From Sapria himalayana (taxonomy: Eukaryota; Streptophyta; Magnoliopsida; Malpighiales; Rafflesiaceae): a stretch of 64,000 bases of DNA. The stretch lies in NCBI GenBank assembly GCA_029783825.1, contig JAREIK010002275.1:62001-126000 (forward strand). Direction: 5' to 3'. Made by a program: the position numbers and the translations under genes. The notes beneath the pieces are model-generated. The model worked only from the letters and a program-made list of their open reading frames with translations. It made no database searches and had not been told where the DNA came from. Of this stretch, positions 13,366-25,556 are shown piece by piece. How positions within the stretch are numbered: position 1 is the stretch's first letter; every line of letters starts with the position of its first letter.

Positions 13366-14184
13366 TCATGTTTCCTTCTCAAATAATTGTAGAAGGTCCA
13401 TCAGGTTTTTCAATGAAGCTTTATTCGCATTTGTGAAAATGATGATATCATCTGCATCAGCTAAACAACTAATTCTCGGAGTGTTTTTTGGCTGTCTAAA
13501 GGGGATTATTTTTCCCTCTCACATTCTTTTATTTAAATTAACGATTAATAATTCTAGGTACATATCAAATAATAAAGGCGATAATGGATCCCCCTGTCTC
13601 AAGCTACGTCTAGGTTTGAATTCTTCTCCTTTCATTCCATTTACAATAATTCTAACCCAAACGCTTGTTACACATCTATATATTAAGTCAATACATGTTT
13701 CAGAGAAACCAAATTTTCTCATGACGAAACATAATGTATGCCATTCCACTCTATCAAATACCTTAGATAAATCTAGCTTAACTATTAAGTTACTTCCTCT
13801 CGTTTTAAATGCTATTTCTTTCATCATTTCTGATGCTAATCTAATATTTTCAATCATTAATCTATTCTTAACAAATCCTGTTTGTTCCTATGATATTATA
13901 AATGGTAAAATATTACTAAGTCTGTTTTGAATAATTTTAGCAAGGATCTTATAAATTGCATTACATAAACTTATAGGCCTAAAATCCTCACATTTTTTAG
14001 GTGATTCTTTTTTGGGAATTAGCACAATGAAAGAATTCGCCCATGCCTTAGAAATATCCGCGCCTACAAAAAAACTGGCGATTGTAGGAACCAGATCTTT
14101 TTTGATAATGAGCCAGTTTAGCTGAAAAAAATAATTATTCCAGCCATCTGGCCCTACTTCACTATCCCTATCCAGATCAAACAC
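13366..14184 (-). pseudogene. LINE reverse transcriptase fingers and palm
   Basis: One reading frame carries the RT core with at least two in-frame stops. Motifs in order are VLIPKKE, FRPISLCNAIYKILAKII, EQTGFVKNR, KLDLSKVFDRVEW (first catalytic Asp), SLRQGDPLSPLLF (template grip) and ADADDIIIF (catalytic Asp pair, about 13445-13471). The residue before the ADD triplet is Asp where LINE RTs have Phe or Tyr, which is likely inactivating. A TAG precedes EQTGF, a TGA follows LNKRM at 13519, and a further TGA lies about 25 residues after the catalytic motif. The frame matches through all these stops, so these are simple nonsense changes. Confidence 0.9.
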
Positions 14185-14625
14185 TGCCTTTTAAATCTCT
14201 TCTTCCTCCAGGATCTTCTCCATCATTTGGTTTTGTTCTAGTGAGATGACGGTGTTAATCCCATCCATTAATGAATTTCCTACTTGGGGGGCCTGTCTGC
14301 ATAGATTGCTTTTAAAAAATTCCTCAAAGAGGGATCCTATCTACTTGTCTTCTTCAACCCATTTTCCCTCATTAGTTTTAATTCCCTTGATTTTATTTTT
14401 TTGAGCCTTTATTTTACACATATTGTGAAAAAACTTAGTGTTTCTATCTCCATCTTTCAACCATTTAATTTTAGAACATTGTTTCCAGTACTTCCTCCAT
14501 ATACAACTTAAGCCTCAAGTCCCCTTTAGCCTTATTTAGTTCCTGTCTCTTTACCTCTGTATTATTATTATCGTATTCTAATTCCAGTTTTTCTACTTTT
14601 TCCTCTTCTTGCTTTATTATTTGGT
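14185..14625 (-). pseudogene. Degenerate ORF2 linker between endonuclease and RT
   Basis: In translation this stretch still resembles the helical linker between the domains of plant LINEs (a Lys/Glu-rich segment, then a segment ending in an EEEI-like run just before the RT start). It is interrupted by many stops in every frame. It is the most decayed part of ORF2. Confidence 0.6.
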
Positions 14626-15492
14626 TTAGATTTCGAAGACTTCTTTATTCCATATTTTTAGACATTTTTTTAATCTATGAAGCTTAACCATTAATATTTG
14701 CATCAGTTTCCCCTTTGCTGGCTCCATCCAGGATTCAGTTACCAGTTTTTCGAAGCCAGCATGCTTTTCCAACATATTCTGAAATTTAAAGTTACCTGAT
14801 GCTCGGTAATTCTTATATATTGTAATAAGCAATGGGCAATGATCCAAACAGGTTCTATTCAGATGTCTTAGTCCTGTAGCCCCATACAAAGCTACCCACT
14901 TAGCATTACACAGTACTCTGTCCAGTCTAGCCCAAATTGTGCTTCTTTTACTCCTGTTGTTACACCAAGTGTAACTTGAACCTGTGAAATCTATTTCCAT
15001 TAATTTCGAGTTTGAGATCGCCTCATTAAATTGTGTGATTGCTATTTGATCCGGGGTTTTACCTCCTTTCTTTTCTTGATTGCTCCTGATTATATTGAAA
15101 TCACCTCCTATGATCCAGGGTGCATTCCTAGATGCAATGTTCTGCATGTCCTCCCACAGTGCTAACCTTGATTTTTTATCATTTTTAGCATATACCACCG
15201 ATATTATTTCATCTGTTTCTTTATTTATTTTAAAATGTACTATATGTTCTGTATCTTTTAAAATTTCAATGTCCAAATAATTATGCCACATTATCCAGAG
15301 TTTACTATTTATATTAGCATATGCATTATTAAACCCTAGTTTTTGGCTGTAGGTGATTAATTGATCCTTTTGGATCATAGGTTCCGCGATGATTACGAGA
15401 GAAATTTTATGAGTTTTTATTAATTGTTTTAACCTATTTATCGAAGGATTATTAGCAACCCCTCTTATGTTCCAATAAAGGCATTTATCCAT
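14626..15492 (-). pseudogene. LINE ORF2 N-terminal AP-like endonuclease domain
   Basis: This 288-codon open frame carries the exonuclease-endonuclease-phosphatase fold signature. Visible motifs are WNIRG near residue 7, an acidic IIAEP near 35, GGDFNII near 128, YTWCN near 174, RLDRVL near 190 and LDHCPLL near 218. These correspond to the metal-binding and catalytic positions of L1 endonucleases; the usual SDH appears here as LDH but the His is kept. The segment itself has no internal stop. It ends in EVFEI then TAA, where related elements continue, so the ORF is broken just after the domain. The start ATG overlaps the ORF1 stop by 8 nt. Confidence 0.9.
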
Positions 15493-16861
15493 TAATTCCT
15501 AGCTTAGTTTGGTATCTAGTTGTACACTTAGTTTCGTATTTTATGTTTAATTGTTTTTTCATATTCCTTGGGGTTTTAATTGCATTCGAGTTTAATTTTA
15601 TTTTTTCATAATATTTGTCCTGCCACCCAAGCTGCATTGCCATTATTTTTATGGCTTCTTTGGCTTGAGTTCTAGTGAGCTTTGTCCAATCTTCCTCATA
15701 AATATCCATATCATCCTTCCCCTTTTCTATATAGAAAGCGTGTTCCTCTTCTTCCCTACCTAATGAAGGACAACTAAACACCTCTGTATCTTCCTCTGGG
15801 AAATCCAAGAGGTCATCCTCTATCCAGCTATAGTCCTCCAATTTTTCTTTTAAAATTATCCTGGTTTTGATTTTCTTGTTCCTCTTCTTTCTACCCTTCA
15901 CCTCCTCCCATTTTTCTCCCTCCCCTAGCTTATCTCCTTCCTCCATTCTTCCGTCATGATATACTCTATTACTAGTTCTCCCTCTCCTAATAACTTACTC
16001 ACTTTCTCTCTCATAAGCTCCCCTTCTACTTCCAATAAATCTGCTTCAATTACAGGTTTTTCTCCAGCCCCTCCCTCCTTCCTAATCCATCTTTCCACCA
16101 TTCTTTTTCTACCTTCTAACCCTTGCACATTTTCTGTCTGTTCTGTACCCATATTACACACCCCCGATTCATGCCCAATTCTCTTACATTTTATGCAATA
16201 AACAGGCTGATTTTCTGGAATAACAGGTTGCCAAAACCCATTATTCTGCCCATCGTCTCCATTACCAATCCAGATCAAATTAGGTGGCTGAGTGAGCAGG
16301 TTGCACTCAACACACACGCGAGCCTTGCTTAGCCTTGTCATAGAAACAGTGGCTTCATCACGAATTATAGGTTTACCCAGACAAGAAGAAATTGTATAGA
16401 GAGATTGTGGGGTAAACAAATATAATGGGAGATTCGGTAAGGAAAACCATACCGGGGCTAAAGGCGCCTCCTCCAGTGGACTGAACTCCTTCGTCTACCT
16501 CAAGACACGCATAGGAAAGCCGTTAACTTGCCATAGACCTCTATGCCATAAGCGGTAGAAGTCTTACAATCATAAAGCACTACAGGAATACGTGCTTCGC
16601 ATCGTAGTCAGCTAGCTTCACCCTTCCCATAAGCTTTAGCGAGGAGATAAACTACTGTATTTCCTTCGGGCGAGGCCTTCCATGTGAAAACTTACCAATA
16701 AGCATATATTCAAAGGGCTCCATGAATTTGCGCATCTCCTTTATTGAAAATACAATCGCGGGACTCCCATGTTTGTTACCAAAGCAGCATACAGGAGGCG
16801 TAGGCTCTCTTAAAATCGATGCAAATGACTTATTGTTTTGTAATAAATCTTTTTGCTCCAT
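15485..16861 (-). pseudogene. LINE ORF1 (DUF4283 plus CCHC zinc knuckle), frameshifted
   Basis: ORF1 of plant LINEs is an RNA-binding chaperone. The ATG at 16861-16859 opens with a short leader holding SFASILRE, then IVFSIKEM and IGKFSHGRP, typical of the DUF4283 N-terminus. Around 16430-16470 the frame reads WFSLPNLPLYLF, and 16419-15925 continues with ISSCLGKP, KARVCVECNL and the zinc knuckle CIKCKRIGHESGVC (CX2CX4HX4C). The third part (15946-15485) is Lys/Glu-rich with KGRKKRNKK. At least two frameshifts (near 16640 and near 15940) break it. The stop at 15485 overlaps the ORF2 start. Confidence 0.85.
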
Positions 16862-17118
16862 ATTTAGCTTGAGAGGAGCTTGAATCGGGCAGCAATGGCG
16901 AGATCAACAATGGCAGTTTCGCACAGCAAATCGCACAAACTAGCAGTTACACATAATATTATATCGAGCAACAATTCGCACCGCAATTTGCACAATAATT
17001 CACACAACAATTTGCACAACAGTTCACCAAAGATAATCGCGAGAGATAATCGCAAGAGAAAATCGCGAGAGTTCAAAAATCGCGAGAGAAAAATCATCTA
17101 TCGCGAGAGAAAAATCCA
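16862..17118 (-). promoter_or_regulatory. LINE 5'UTR / putative internal promoter with TCGCGAGA repeats
   Basis: Between the ORF1 start and the TATC array lies CG-containing DNA unlike its surroundings. TCGCGAGA occurs four times (17037, 17063, 17080, 17101) with a TCGCAAGA variant at 17050. Next to it (16975-17030) is a cluster of CAATTTGCACAA and CACACAACA variants. Autonomous LINEs carry their promoter in the 5'UTR, so tandem motifs here are plausible promoter elements. That role is inferred from position only. The exact 5' border with the TATC repeat is uncertain by about 10 bp. Confidence 0.55.
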
Positions 17119-19952
17119 TCTATTTGTCTTATCTATATGTCTATCTTTTTAACTAGCTTTCTATCTATTAGTCTTTTGATCTATTTATATATCTGTCTAT
17201 TTTTCTATCTATCGAATTATCTAGCTTTTTAACTATCTATATGTCTAACTATCTAACTAGTATTCTATCTATCAGACTTTTGTTCTATCTATCTATCTGT
17301 TTATCAATCTATCAATTTTTATGTTTGTCTATCTGTTTATTGTCTATCTATCTATCTATGTTTGTGGTTATCTAACTATCAATCAATCTATCTATCTATC
17401 TTTCTTTCTTTATTTTTATATTTTTATGTGTCTATCAATAAATTAATCTTTCTCACTATTTATCTTTCTGTATATATGTCTATCTATCTTTATGTTTATA
17501 TGTCTATATGTGTATTTATCTACATATTTTCTATAAATCTATATATCTATCTATTTATCTATCTTTTTATCAATCAATTAATCAATCATTCTATTTATTT
17601 ATCTTTATATTTTTAGTCTATCTATATGTCAATCTATATATCTGTTTATATGCCTATTAGTATATGTTTTTATCTATATATTAATTTTTCTATCGATATG
17701 TCTATCTTTCTATCTAGATATCTATCTATTTATCTTTAAATCTAATTATCTATCTTGTTATCAATCTATCTATCTATATATTACTCTATCTGCCTATCTA
17801 TCTATATATTACTCTATCTACCTATCTATCTATAATTCTATCTAGCTATCTTTTTAAGTGTCTATTCATTTGTCTATCTGTCTATCTATCTACCCATTTG
17901 TTTAACTATCTTTTTGCATACCAAACTATCTCGTTAATTCTCTGTCTATCTATCAATATGTTTATCTATCTATAAGTCCATCTATTTATCTGTCTATCTA
18001 TCCATCTATCTATCGATCTTTCTAAGTGTATATTATTTATCTATAATTATTTGTCGAGCTGTATATCTATCTAACTATCTTTCTATCTATTAGTCTATTA
18101 ATCTATCTACTATATATGTCAATTTATCTATCTATCTACTTATCTATTTATATATTTTTTAAAATTATCAATCTATCTATATATCTATTTATCTATCTAT
18201 CTGTATGTCTGTCAATTTGTTAATCTTTCTAACTATATATCAATATATGTATCTACATATCTATCTATTTATTTAATTATGTTTCTATGTATTTATCTAT
18301 CTTCCTATTTATCTATCAAATTATTAGTCAATTTGTCTATCTGTCTATATATTTTTCAATCTATCTATCTATAAGTCTATATGTCTATCAATTTATTTAA
18401 CTATCTATTTATTTTTTATCTATATATCTGTCTATTTTTCTAAATGCCTACATTTTAATCTATTTATTTGTGTAACTATCTATCTATTTGTGTAACTATA
18501 TATATTTTTATTTTTCTATCAGTCTAACTATCTAATTTTCTTTCTATCTATTAGGCTATTAGTTAATCTATCTATATATCTATATATCTATCTATCTATC
18601 TATATATGTATCAGTCTATTTATCTGTCAATCAATCAATCAATCTATCTGTCTATCTAGCTATCTACCTATCTATCTATCTATCTTACCTATCTTTATGT
18701 CTATCTATCAATCTAAATATCTTTCTATCTAACTATATGACAATATGTTTATTGGTTTACATGTCAATATATCAATATCTATATATGTCTATATTTTTAT
18801 CTATCTTTCTGTCTGTCTAACTTTCAATTAGCTATCTATCTATCTATCTATCTATTTATCTTTCTATTTATCTATCAATTAGCCTAAGTATCTATTTTTA
18901 TATCGGTGTATTTGTCTACATGTCTATAAGCCTATCAATCAATCAATCAATCTATCTATCTATTTCTTTATTTGTCTGTCTATCTTTCTATCTATCTATC
19001 TCACTATTTTTTTAGTCTATCTATTTATCTTTCTATCTATATATCTATCTATCTTTCTATTGATTTGTCTATTTATCTATCGATATATTTATTTGTATAT
19101 CTATTTATCTCATAATCTGTCTATCTATCTAACTTTTTGTTTATCTATCTATCTATCTATAAATGTAAATATAAATCAGTCAATCTATAATTCTATGTAT
19201 TTGTCTATCTATCTATCTATCTATCATACTATCTATCTATCTATTAATCTATCTTTCTATTTATCTTTTTTATATCTATTTATATTTTAATATATTTATC
19301 TATATATATATATATATATATATCTATCTATATGTCTATTTATTAAGGTCTTTCATTCTATTTGTCTATCTTTCTATATGTCTATCATCTATCAAACAAT
19401 TGGTATATCTATCTTTTTATCTATCATTCTATCTAACTATATGTCTATTTGTCAATTAGTCTATCTATTTTGCCTTTCTATCTGTTTATCTATGTAACTA
19501 TATGGCAATATATATATCAATAAATCTATTTATCTTTATTTCAATCAATCTATATCTATGTGCCTATCTACCTTTCTATCTATCTATCTATCTATATATC
19601 TATGTATCTATATGGTTATATGTTAATCTATTTGTCTATCTATCTGTCTATCAATCTATTAATCTAACTATCTATCCCTCTAACCATCTAATTTTTTATC
19701 TATCTTTTCTATGTGACTATCTGTCAATCAATCTTTATGTCTATCTATATGTGTAGAAGTCTATTTGACTACTTGTTTATCTAACAACTTATCAATCTAT
19801 TTATTTGTATATCTATATAACTATCTAATTGCCTAACTCTCTAGTTGTGTATCTATCTAACTATATAATTGACTTTATTTTAATCACACTTTCTATCTAT
19901 TAGTATATCAATCTATCTATCATTCTATTTGACTATCTATCAATCTATCTAT

Positions 19953-19983
<31 letters not shown>

Positions 19984-20298
19984 TTATCTAACTATCTACC
20001 TATCTGTCAATCTATTTATATATCTATTTGACCATCAATCTATATATCAATCTATCTTTCAGATTATATGTCTATCTGCCTATATGTCTATATGTCTATT
20101 TATCTATATATATCTCACACTATTTATTTATCTACCAAATATCTATCTACGTATATGCCTATATATAGATCTACCTATTTTTCTATCTATTTTTATATCT
20201 ACCGTTTAAACAATCTATATATATATATATATATTTCTATCTATTTATCTTTCTTTTTGTCTATCTTTATATCTATCTATATATTTATTAATGTGTCT

Positions 20299-20301
<3 letters not shown>

Positions 20302-20384
<83 letters not shown>

Positions 20385-20396
20385 GTGTGTGTGTAT
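20302..20396. repeat. Compound (TA)n(TG)n microsatellite
   Basis: About 70 bp of alternating TA is followed by TATG units and a short TG run. It sits in phase inside the TATC array. Confidence 0.95.
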
Positions 20397-23300
20397 TTAT
20401 TTATATGATTTTTTTCTATAAGTCTATCTTTTTATCTATCGATCTATCTATCTGTTTATCATTCAATCTGTATATATGTGTATTTTTATTTCTATATATA
20501 TGGATATCTATCTATTTATATATCTCTCTTTCAATCTATTTGTTTATCTATCTATCTGTCTATCTGCCTATCTGCCTATCTGTCTATTTATCTATTTGTC
20601 TTTATATCTACCTATATATCAACCTTTTGATTTATCTACTTATTTGTCTATATGTCTATATATTTAAATGCCTATCTTTCTATTTATCAGACTATCAATT
20701 TGTCTTTTATCTAATTTTATATATATATATATTTATCTATCAATCTAGGTATCTATATATCTATATATCTATATATCTATATATCTATATATCATTGTAT
20801 ATGTCTATTTGTGCAACTATCTATCTATCTATCATGTCTGTCTATCTATTTATTTGTATATCTATCTATCTATTTATCTATTTTTTTGTCCATCTGCCAA
20901 TATATGTATATGTATATCTATTTATCTATCTATTTTTGTATCTATCAATCTATCAATGTATAAATCTTGTATGTGTGTATCTATCTATCTTTCTATTTAT
21001 CTGACTATCTAACTATGTTTCAGTCTATAAGTCAGTCTATCTATCTTTTTATCTATATCTTTATTTCTCTATCTGTCAATCAATCAATCAATCTGTCTAT
21101 CTACATATCTATTTATCTATTTATCATTCTAATAGTCAATCTGTCTATCTGGCTTTGTATATATCTATCTATAATTTTTTCTATCTACGTGCCTCTCTAT
21201 TTATCTATCTTTTTGACTATCTCTCTCTCAGTGTATTTTTCTATGTGTCTATCTATCTATCTGTCTATATGACTTTCTATCTATTTATTTATCTATCTAT
21301 CAATTAGTCTGTGTATTTGTCTATATGCCAATCTATAGTTCTATCTATCTATATATCTATCTGTCAATCTATCTTTCTACATATCTGTCTATCTATCTAT
21401 ATATCTATCTATTATTCTATTTATGAGTCTATAAATCTATCAGTATAACAATCTATCTGTCTATCTTTCTATCTAAATGTCTGTGTAGCTGTCTATAGAT
21501 TTATCTTTCAACTTCTAAATTTTCCTTTTTGTATATCTCTTTATCTATTTATATGTCTATCTTTCTATCTATATTTGTGTATTATCTATCTTTCTATCTG
21601 TTAATCTATCTATCTTTATATCTGTATATGTATCTATCAATGTGTCAATCTATCTATCTATCGATTTATATGTATATTTATCTATCTATCGGTCTATCTG
21701 TTTATTTGCTTATTTGTCTATTTGTCTATCAACTATATAATTTTCTACTAATCTGTATATCTATTTTTCTATATATATGTCTATAAGCCTATATATATCT
21801 CTCTATCTATTTATCTAACTATCTATCTGCCTAAACATCTGTCTATCTAATGATCTTTCTACCTATCCATCAATCTATCTATTCAATATCTATCTATTTA
21901 TCTATATGTATATTTATCTGTCTATATATCTTCTTATCTATCTATTTATCTATGTTTATCTATCTATGTATCTATATATCTATCTATCTATCTCCCTATC
22001 TATGTTTATATATATCTATCAGTCTATCTATCTATTTATATATTTTTTTATCTATCTATCTCTCTCTATCTATCTCTCTATCTATCTATCTATCTGCATA
22101 TTAACCTATCTATATAACATCTAATAATCTATTTTGTTATCTATCTATTTCTCTATCTAACTTTCAAACTTTCTATCTATCAAACTATCTATCTATCTGA
22201 CCATCAATCGATCTAACTACCTACCTATCAATCTATATGTTCATTTATCTATCTATCTATCTATACATATGTCTAACTATATAATGACTATCTATCTATC
22301 TTTCTATTTGTCTATCCATCTATCTTTTTGTTGATTTATCTTTTTTTATATCTCTCTATGTCTCTATCTATCTATATATTTATCTATCTTACTATATGTA
22401 AATCACTATATCTATCAATTTGTCCATCATTATATATGTCTATCTATCTATCTATATATAAGTCTATATGTCAATCTGTCTTTCTGGCTATCTACCTATT
22501 TATTTATCTTTCTATATATTTTTCTATGTATATATCTATTAATCTATAAATCTATCTATATGTCTATCTAACTATCTATGTATCCATATATCTATCTGTT
22601 TATTTATTTATCTTTCATTAAGTCTATCTAGCTATTTACTTATCTACTTATATGTCAATCTATTTATCTATCTATTTATCTAATTATCTATCTATCTGTA
22701 AATCTGTCTATTTATTTTTTGATATGTCTATCTATCTATCTCTCTATATGTCTATCAATATATTTTTCTATCTATCTTTCTATCTATATATTAGACTATT
22801 TTTTTATTAATCTATATTTCTATCTATGTATTTATCAATCTATAATTTTATAAATATTTGTATCTATATATTTATTTATCTATTTTTCTATCTATTTAAC
22901 TATCTAACTATAATCTATTTATCTATCTAACAATATAATATATGTTTCTGTCTATATAATTAATTGTCTATCTATCTATATATGTATCTATGTATGTATG
23001 TATTTGTCTTTCTTCCAATCTATTTATATATCTATCTTTCTATATGAATATATATATATATATATATATCAGTCTATTTGTATATCTATCTATATATCTA
23101 CTTATCTACCTATATGCCTATCTATCTATCTGTCTATCTGTCTATCTATCTATCTATATGTCAAATTAATATGGTAGTCTATCTATTCATCTATCTATTT
23201 ATATATCTATATACCAACCTATCTATTAATTTATCTTTCCAACTATCTATCTATCTTTTGTTCTATATGTATTTATGTCTATATATATATATATATATAT

Positions 23301-25496
23301 ATCTCTTTTTATCTATCTTTCTATTTATCGATATATTTATTTGTCTATCTATTTGTCTAAATATATATGTATCTAACTTTCTTTCTATTTATCTATCTGT
23401 CAATCTATCTATATGCCCATTGGTCTATCTATTTGTCTATCTATCTATTTATTTGCCTATATGTCTATCTATCTGTCTATATATTTATCATTCAATCAAT
23501 CTATCTATATATCTATCAATTTTTTTTTCAATTTATCTATCTATTTATCTTTAAATCTTTTTATCTATATATCTATGTGTCTATGTATCTATCTATCTAT
23601 ATCTATATTTGACTAATAATCTAACTCTCTATCTCTCTATCTAACTATCTATCTATCTTTTTATGTGTCTATCTATCTATCTTTTTATGTGTCTATCTAT
23701 CTATATGTCTATATGTTTATCATCTATATGTGTATAAATGTATATGTCTATTAGTCTATTTGTCTATCTATCAATTTATCAATCTATTAATTTGACTATC
23801 TATCTGACTATCTATTTTCTAACTATGTAACTGTCTATATATCTATCTCTCTATCTATCTAACTATCTAAATGTATATAAATATATATCTCTATATCTAT
23901 CTATATATGTGTATAGCTTTCTATTTGTCTAACTATCTACCTATCTTTTATCTATATATCTATATGATTTATTTTTCTAGCTGTCTATATGTTTAGTTAT
24001 CTATCAATATATGTGTCTATTTATTTTCTATCTGCAAATCTCTTTATCTATTTATCTATATATCTAGCTATTCGACTATATGGCTATCAATCTATTTATT
24101 TTTTATCTATCTACCTATCTGCTTATCTCTCTATCTATCTATCTATTTATCTATCTATTTTTGGTCTATTTATCTTTCAATTTATATATCTATCTTTCTA
24201 TTTATCAATCTAACTATCTATATGTCTATCTATATATCTGTATATCTACCTATCTTTCTATCTTTCTATTTGTTTATCATCTATCTATCTATTAGTCTAT
24301 TTGTCAATCTATCTATTATTCTATTTGGTCTATCTATCTATCAATGTATTTTTATATCTATATAACTAACTTTCTACATATATATATATATATATATATA
24401 TGTAACTATATTTTTGCTTATCTGTTTATCTATCTATCTATCTAAATATATATCTATTTATCAATCTTTTATCTGTTTATTTGTCTATGTTTCTATCAAT
24501 CTATCTATTTGTCTCTATGTCTATCTGTTTGTGTGTCTATATGCTTATCTATCTATCTATTTATCATTCAATCAATCTATCTATATATCATTCAATCATT
24601 CAATCTATCAATCTATATGTCAATCAATATATTAGTCTATTTGTCTATATATCTATCTATCTATCTATATATCTTTCTATCTATCTATATTTCTTATTTA
24701 ATTTCTATTTGTCTATTTGCCTATATGTCTATCTATTGTCTTTTTATATGTCTATCCCTCTATCTATCTATCTATCTATTTATGTTTTTAAGTGTCTGTC
24801 TGTCTATATGTCTATATGTTTATCTATCAATGATTGTATATGTCTTTTTGTATATTTTTCTATCTATCTACCAATCAATCTACTTTTCTATGTAACTACA
24901 TAATTTTCTAATATCTAACTTTCTAGCTATCAATCTATCTATCTATCTAACTTTCTAATTGTCTTTCAGTCTATTATCATTCTACCTACCTGTCTATTTA
25001 TCTTTCTATCTATCTTTATATTAGTCTATCTATCTATCTATTTGCTTATCTATCTGTCTCTTATGTATTTATCAATCAATCTATCTATCTATCTATCTAA
25101 GTATCTCTCTATCTTTTATCTGTCTATATGTCTATTTATCTATCTATCTATCTATGAGTCTATTTGACTATTTGTTTATCTATCTATTTATTAATGTATC
25201 TAACTATGTAGATATCAAATTGTCAATTTGTAAATCTATGTATATATCTATCTATCTATCTATCTATCTAACTATGTAACTATCTATTTCTCTATATGTC
25301 TAAGTATATAATTGTGTTTATGTTTATGAGTCTATTAATCTATCTATTTATATGTTTTTCTATCTATCTATCTTTTTATATGGCAATTAGTTTATTTATT
25401 TGTCTATCTTTTTATATGTTTATCAGTTTATATGTCTCTCTTTCTTTCTGCCTATCTACCTATGTGCCTATTTATAAATATATATATAAATAAATA

Positions 25497-25497
25497 A

Positions 25498-25555
<58 letters not shown>
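25497..25555. repeat. Compound (TA)n(TG)n microsatellite
   Basis: A TAAA-rich lead-in is followed by about 22 bp of TA and about 34 bp of TG. A similar TA-to-TG transition occurs at 19955-19983, 37631-37675 and 40729-40852. Confidence 0.95.

Positions 25556-25556
<1 letters not shown>

Larger units (their letters stand above)
11768..15492 (-). pseudogene. LINE ORF2 polyprotein (EN-RT-zf-RVT-RNase H), inactivated
   Basis: ORF2 of plant L1 elements encodes the endonuclease that nicks the target and the reverse transcriptase that primes on it. The order on the minus strand is endonuclease (15492-14626), a degenerate linker (14625-14185), RT fingers and palm (14184 to about 13366), RT thumb remnants (13186-12959), zf-RVT (12852-12115) and RNase H (12160-11768). 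The start is taken at 15492 because the MDKCLYWNIRG opening matches typical ORF2 starts and overlaps the ORF1 stop. There is an in-frame TGA at 13519-13521 and an in-frame TAG just 5' of the EQTGF motif (near 13873), the linker carries many stops, and frameshifts separate the RT, zf-RVT and RNase H frames. No functional product is expected. Confidence 0.9.
10439..17118 (-). mobile_element. Near-full-length, inactivated L1-type LINE with RNase H domain
   Basis: A 6.7 kb non-repetitive block interrupts the TATC array. Read on the minus strand it has, in order: a 5'UTR with CG-rich short repeats; ORF1 (DUF4283-like region plus CCHC zinc knuckle); ORF2 (endonuclease, reverse transcriptase, zf-RVT, RNase H); a 1.3 kb 3'UTR with internal repeats; and a short A run (plus strand T8 at about 10441-10448). 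This is the standard layout of plant L1-clade LINEs, and an RNase H domain at the ORF2 end is known in one plant L1 lineage. Several stops and frameshifts show it is dead. Target-site duplications cannot be recognised because both flanks are TATC repeat. Confidence 0.9.
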
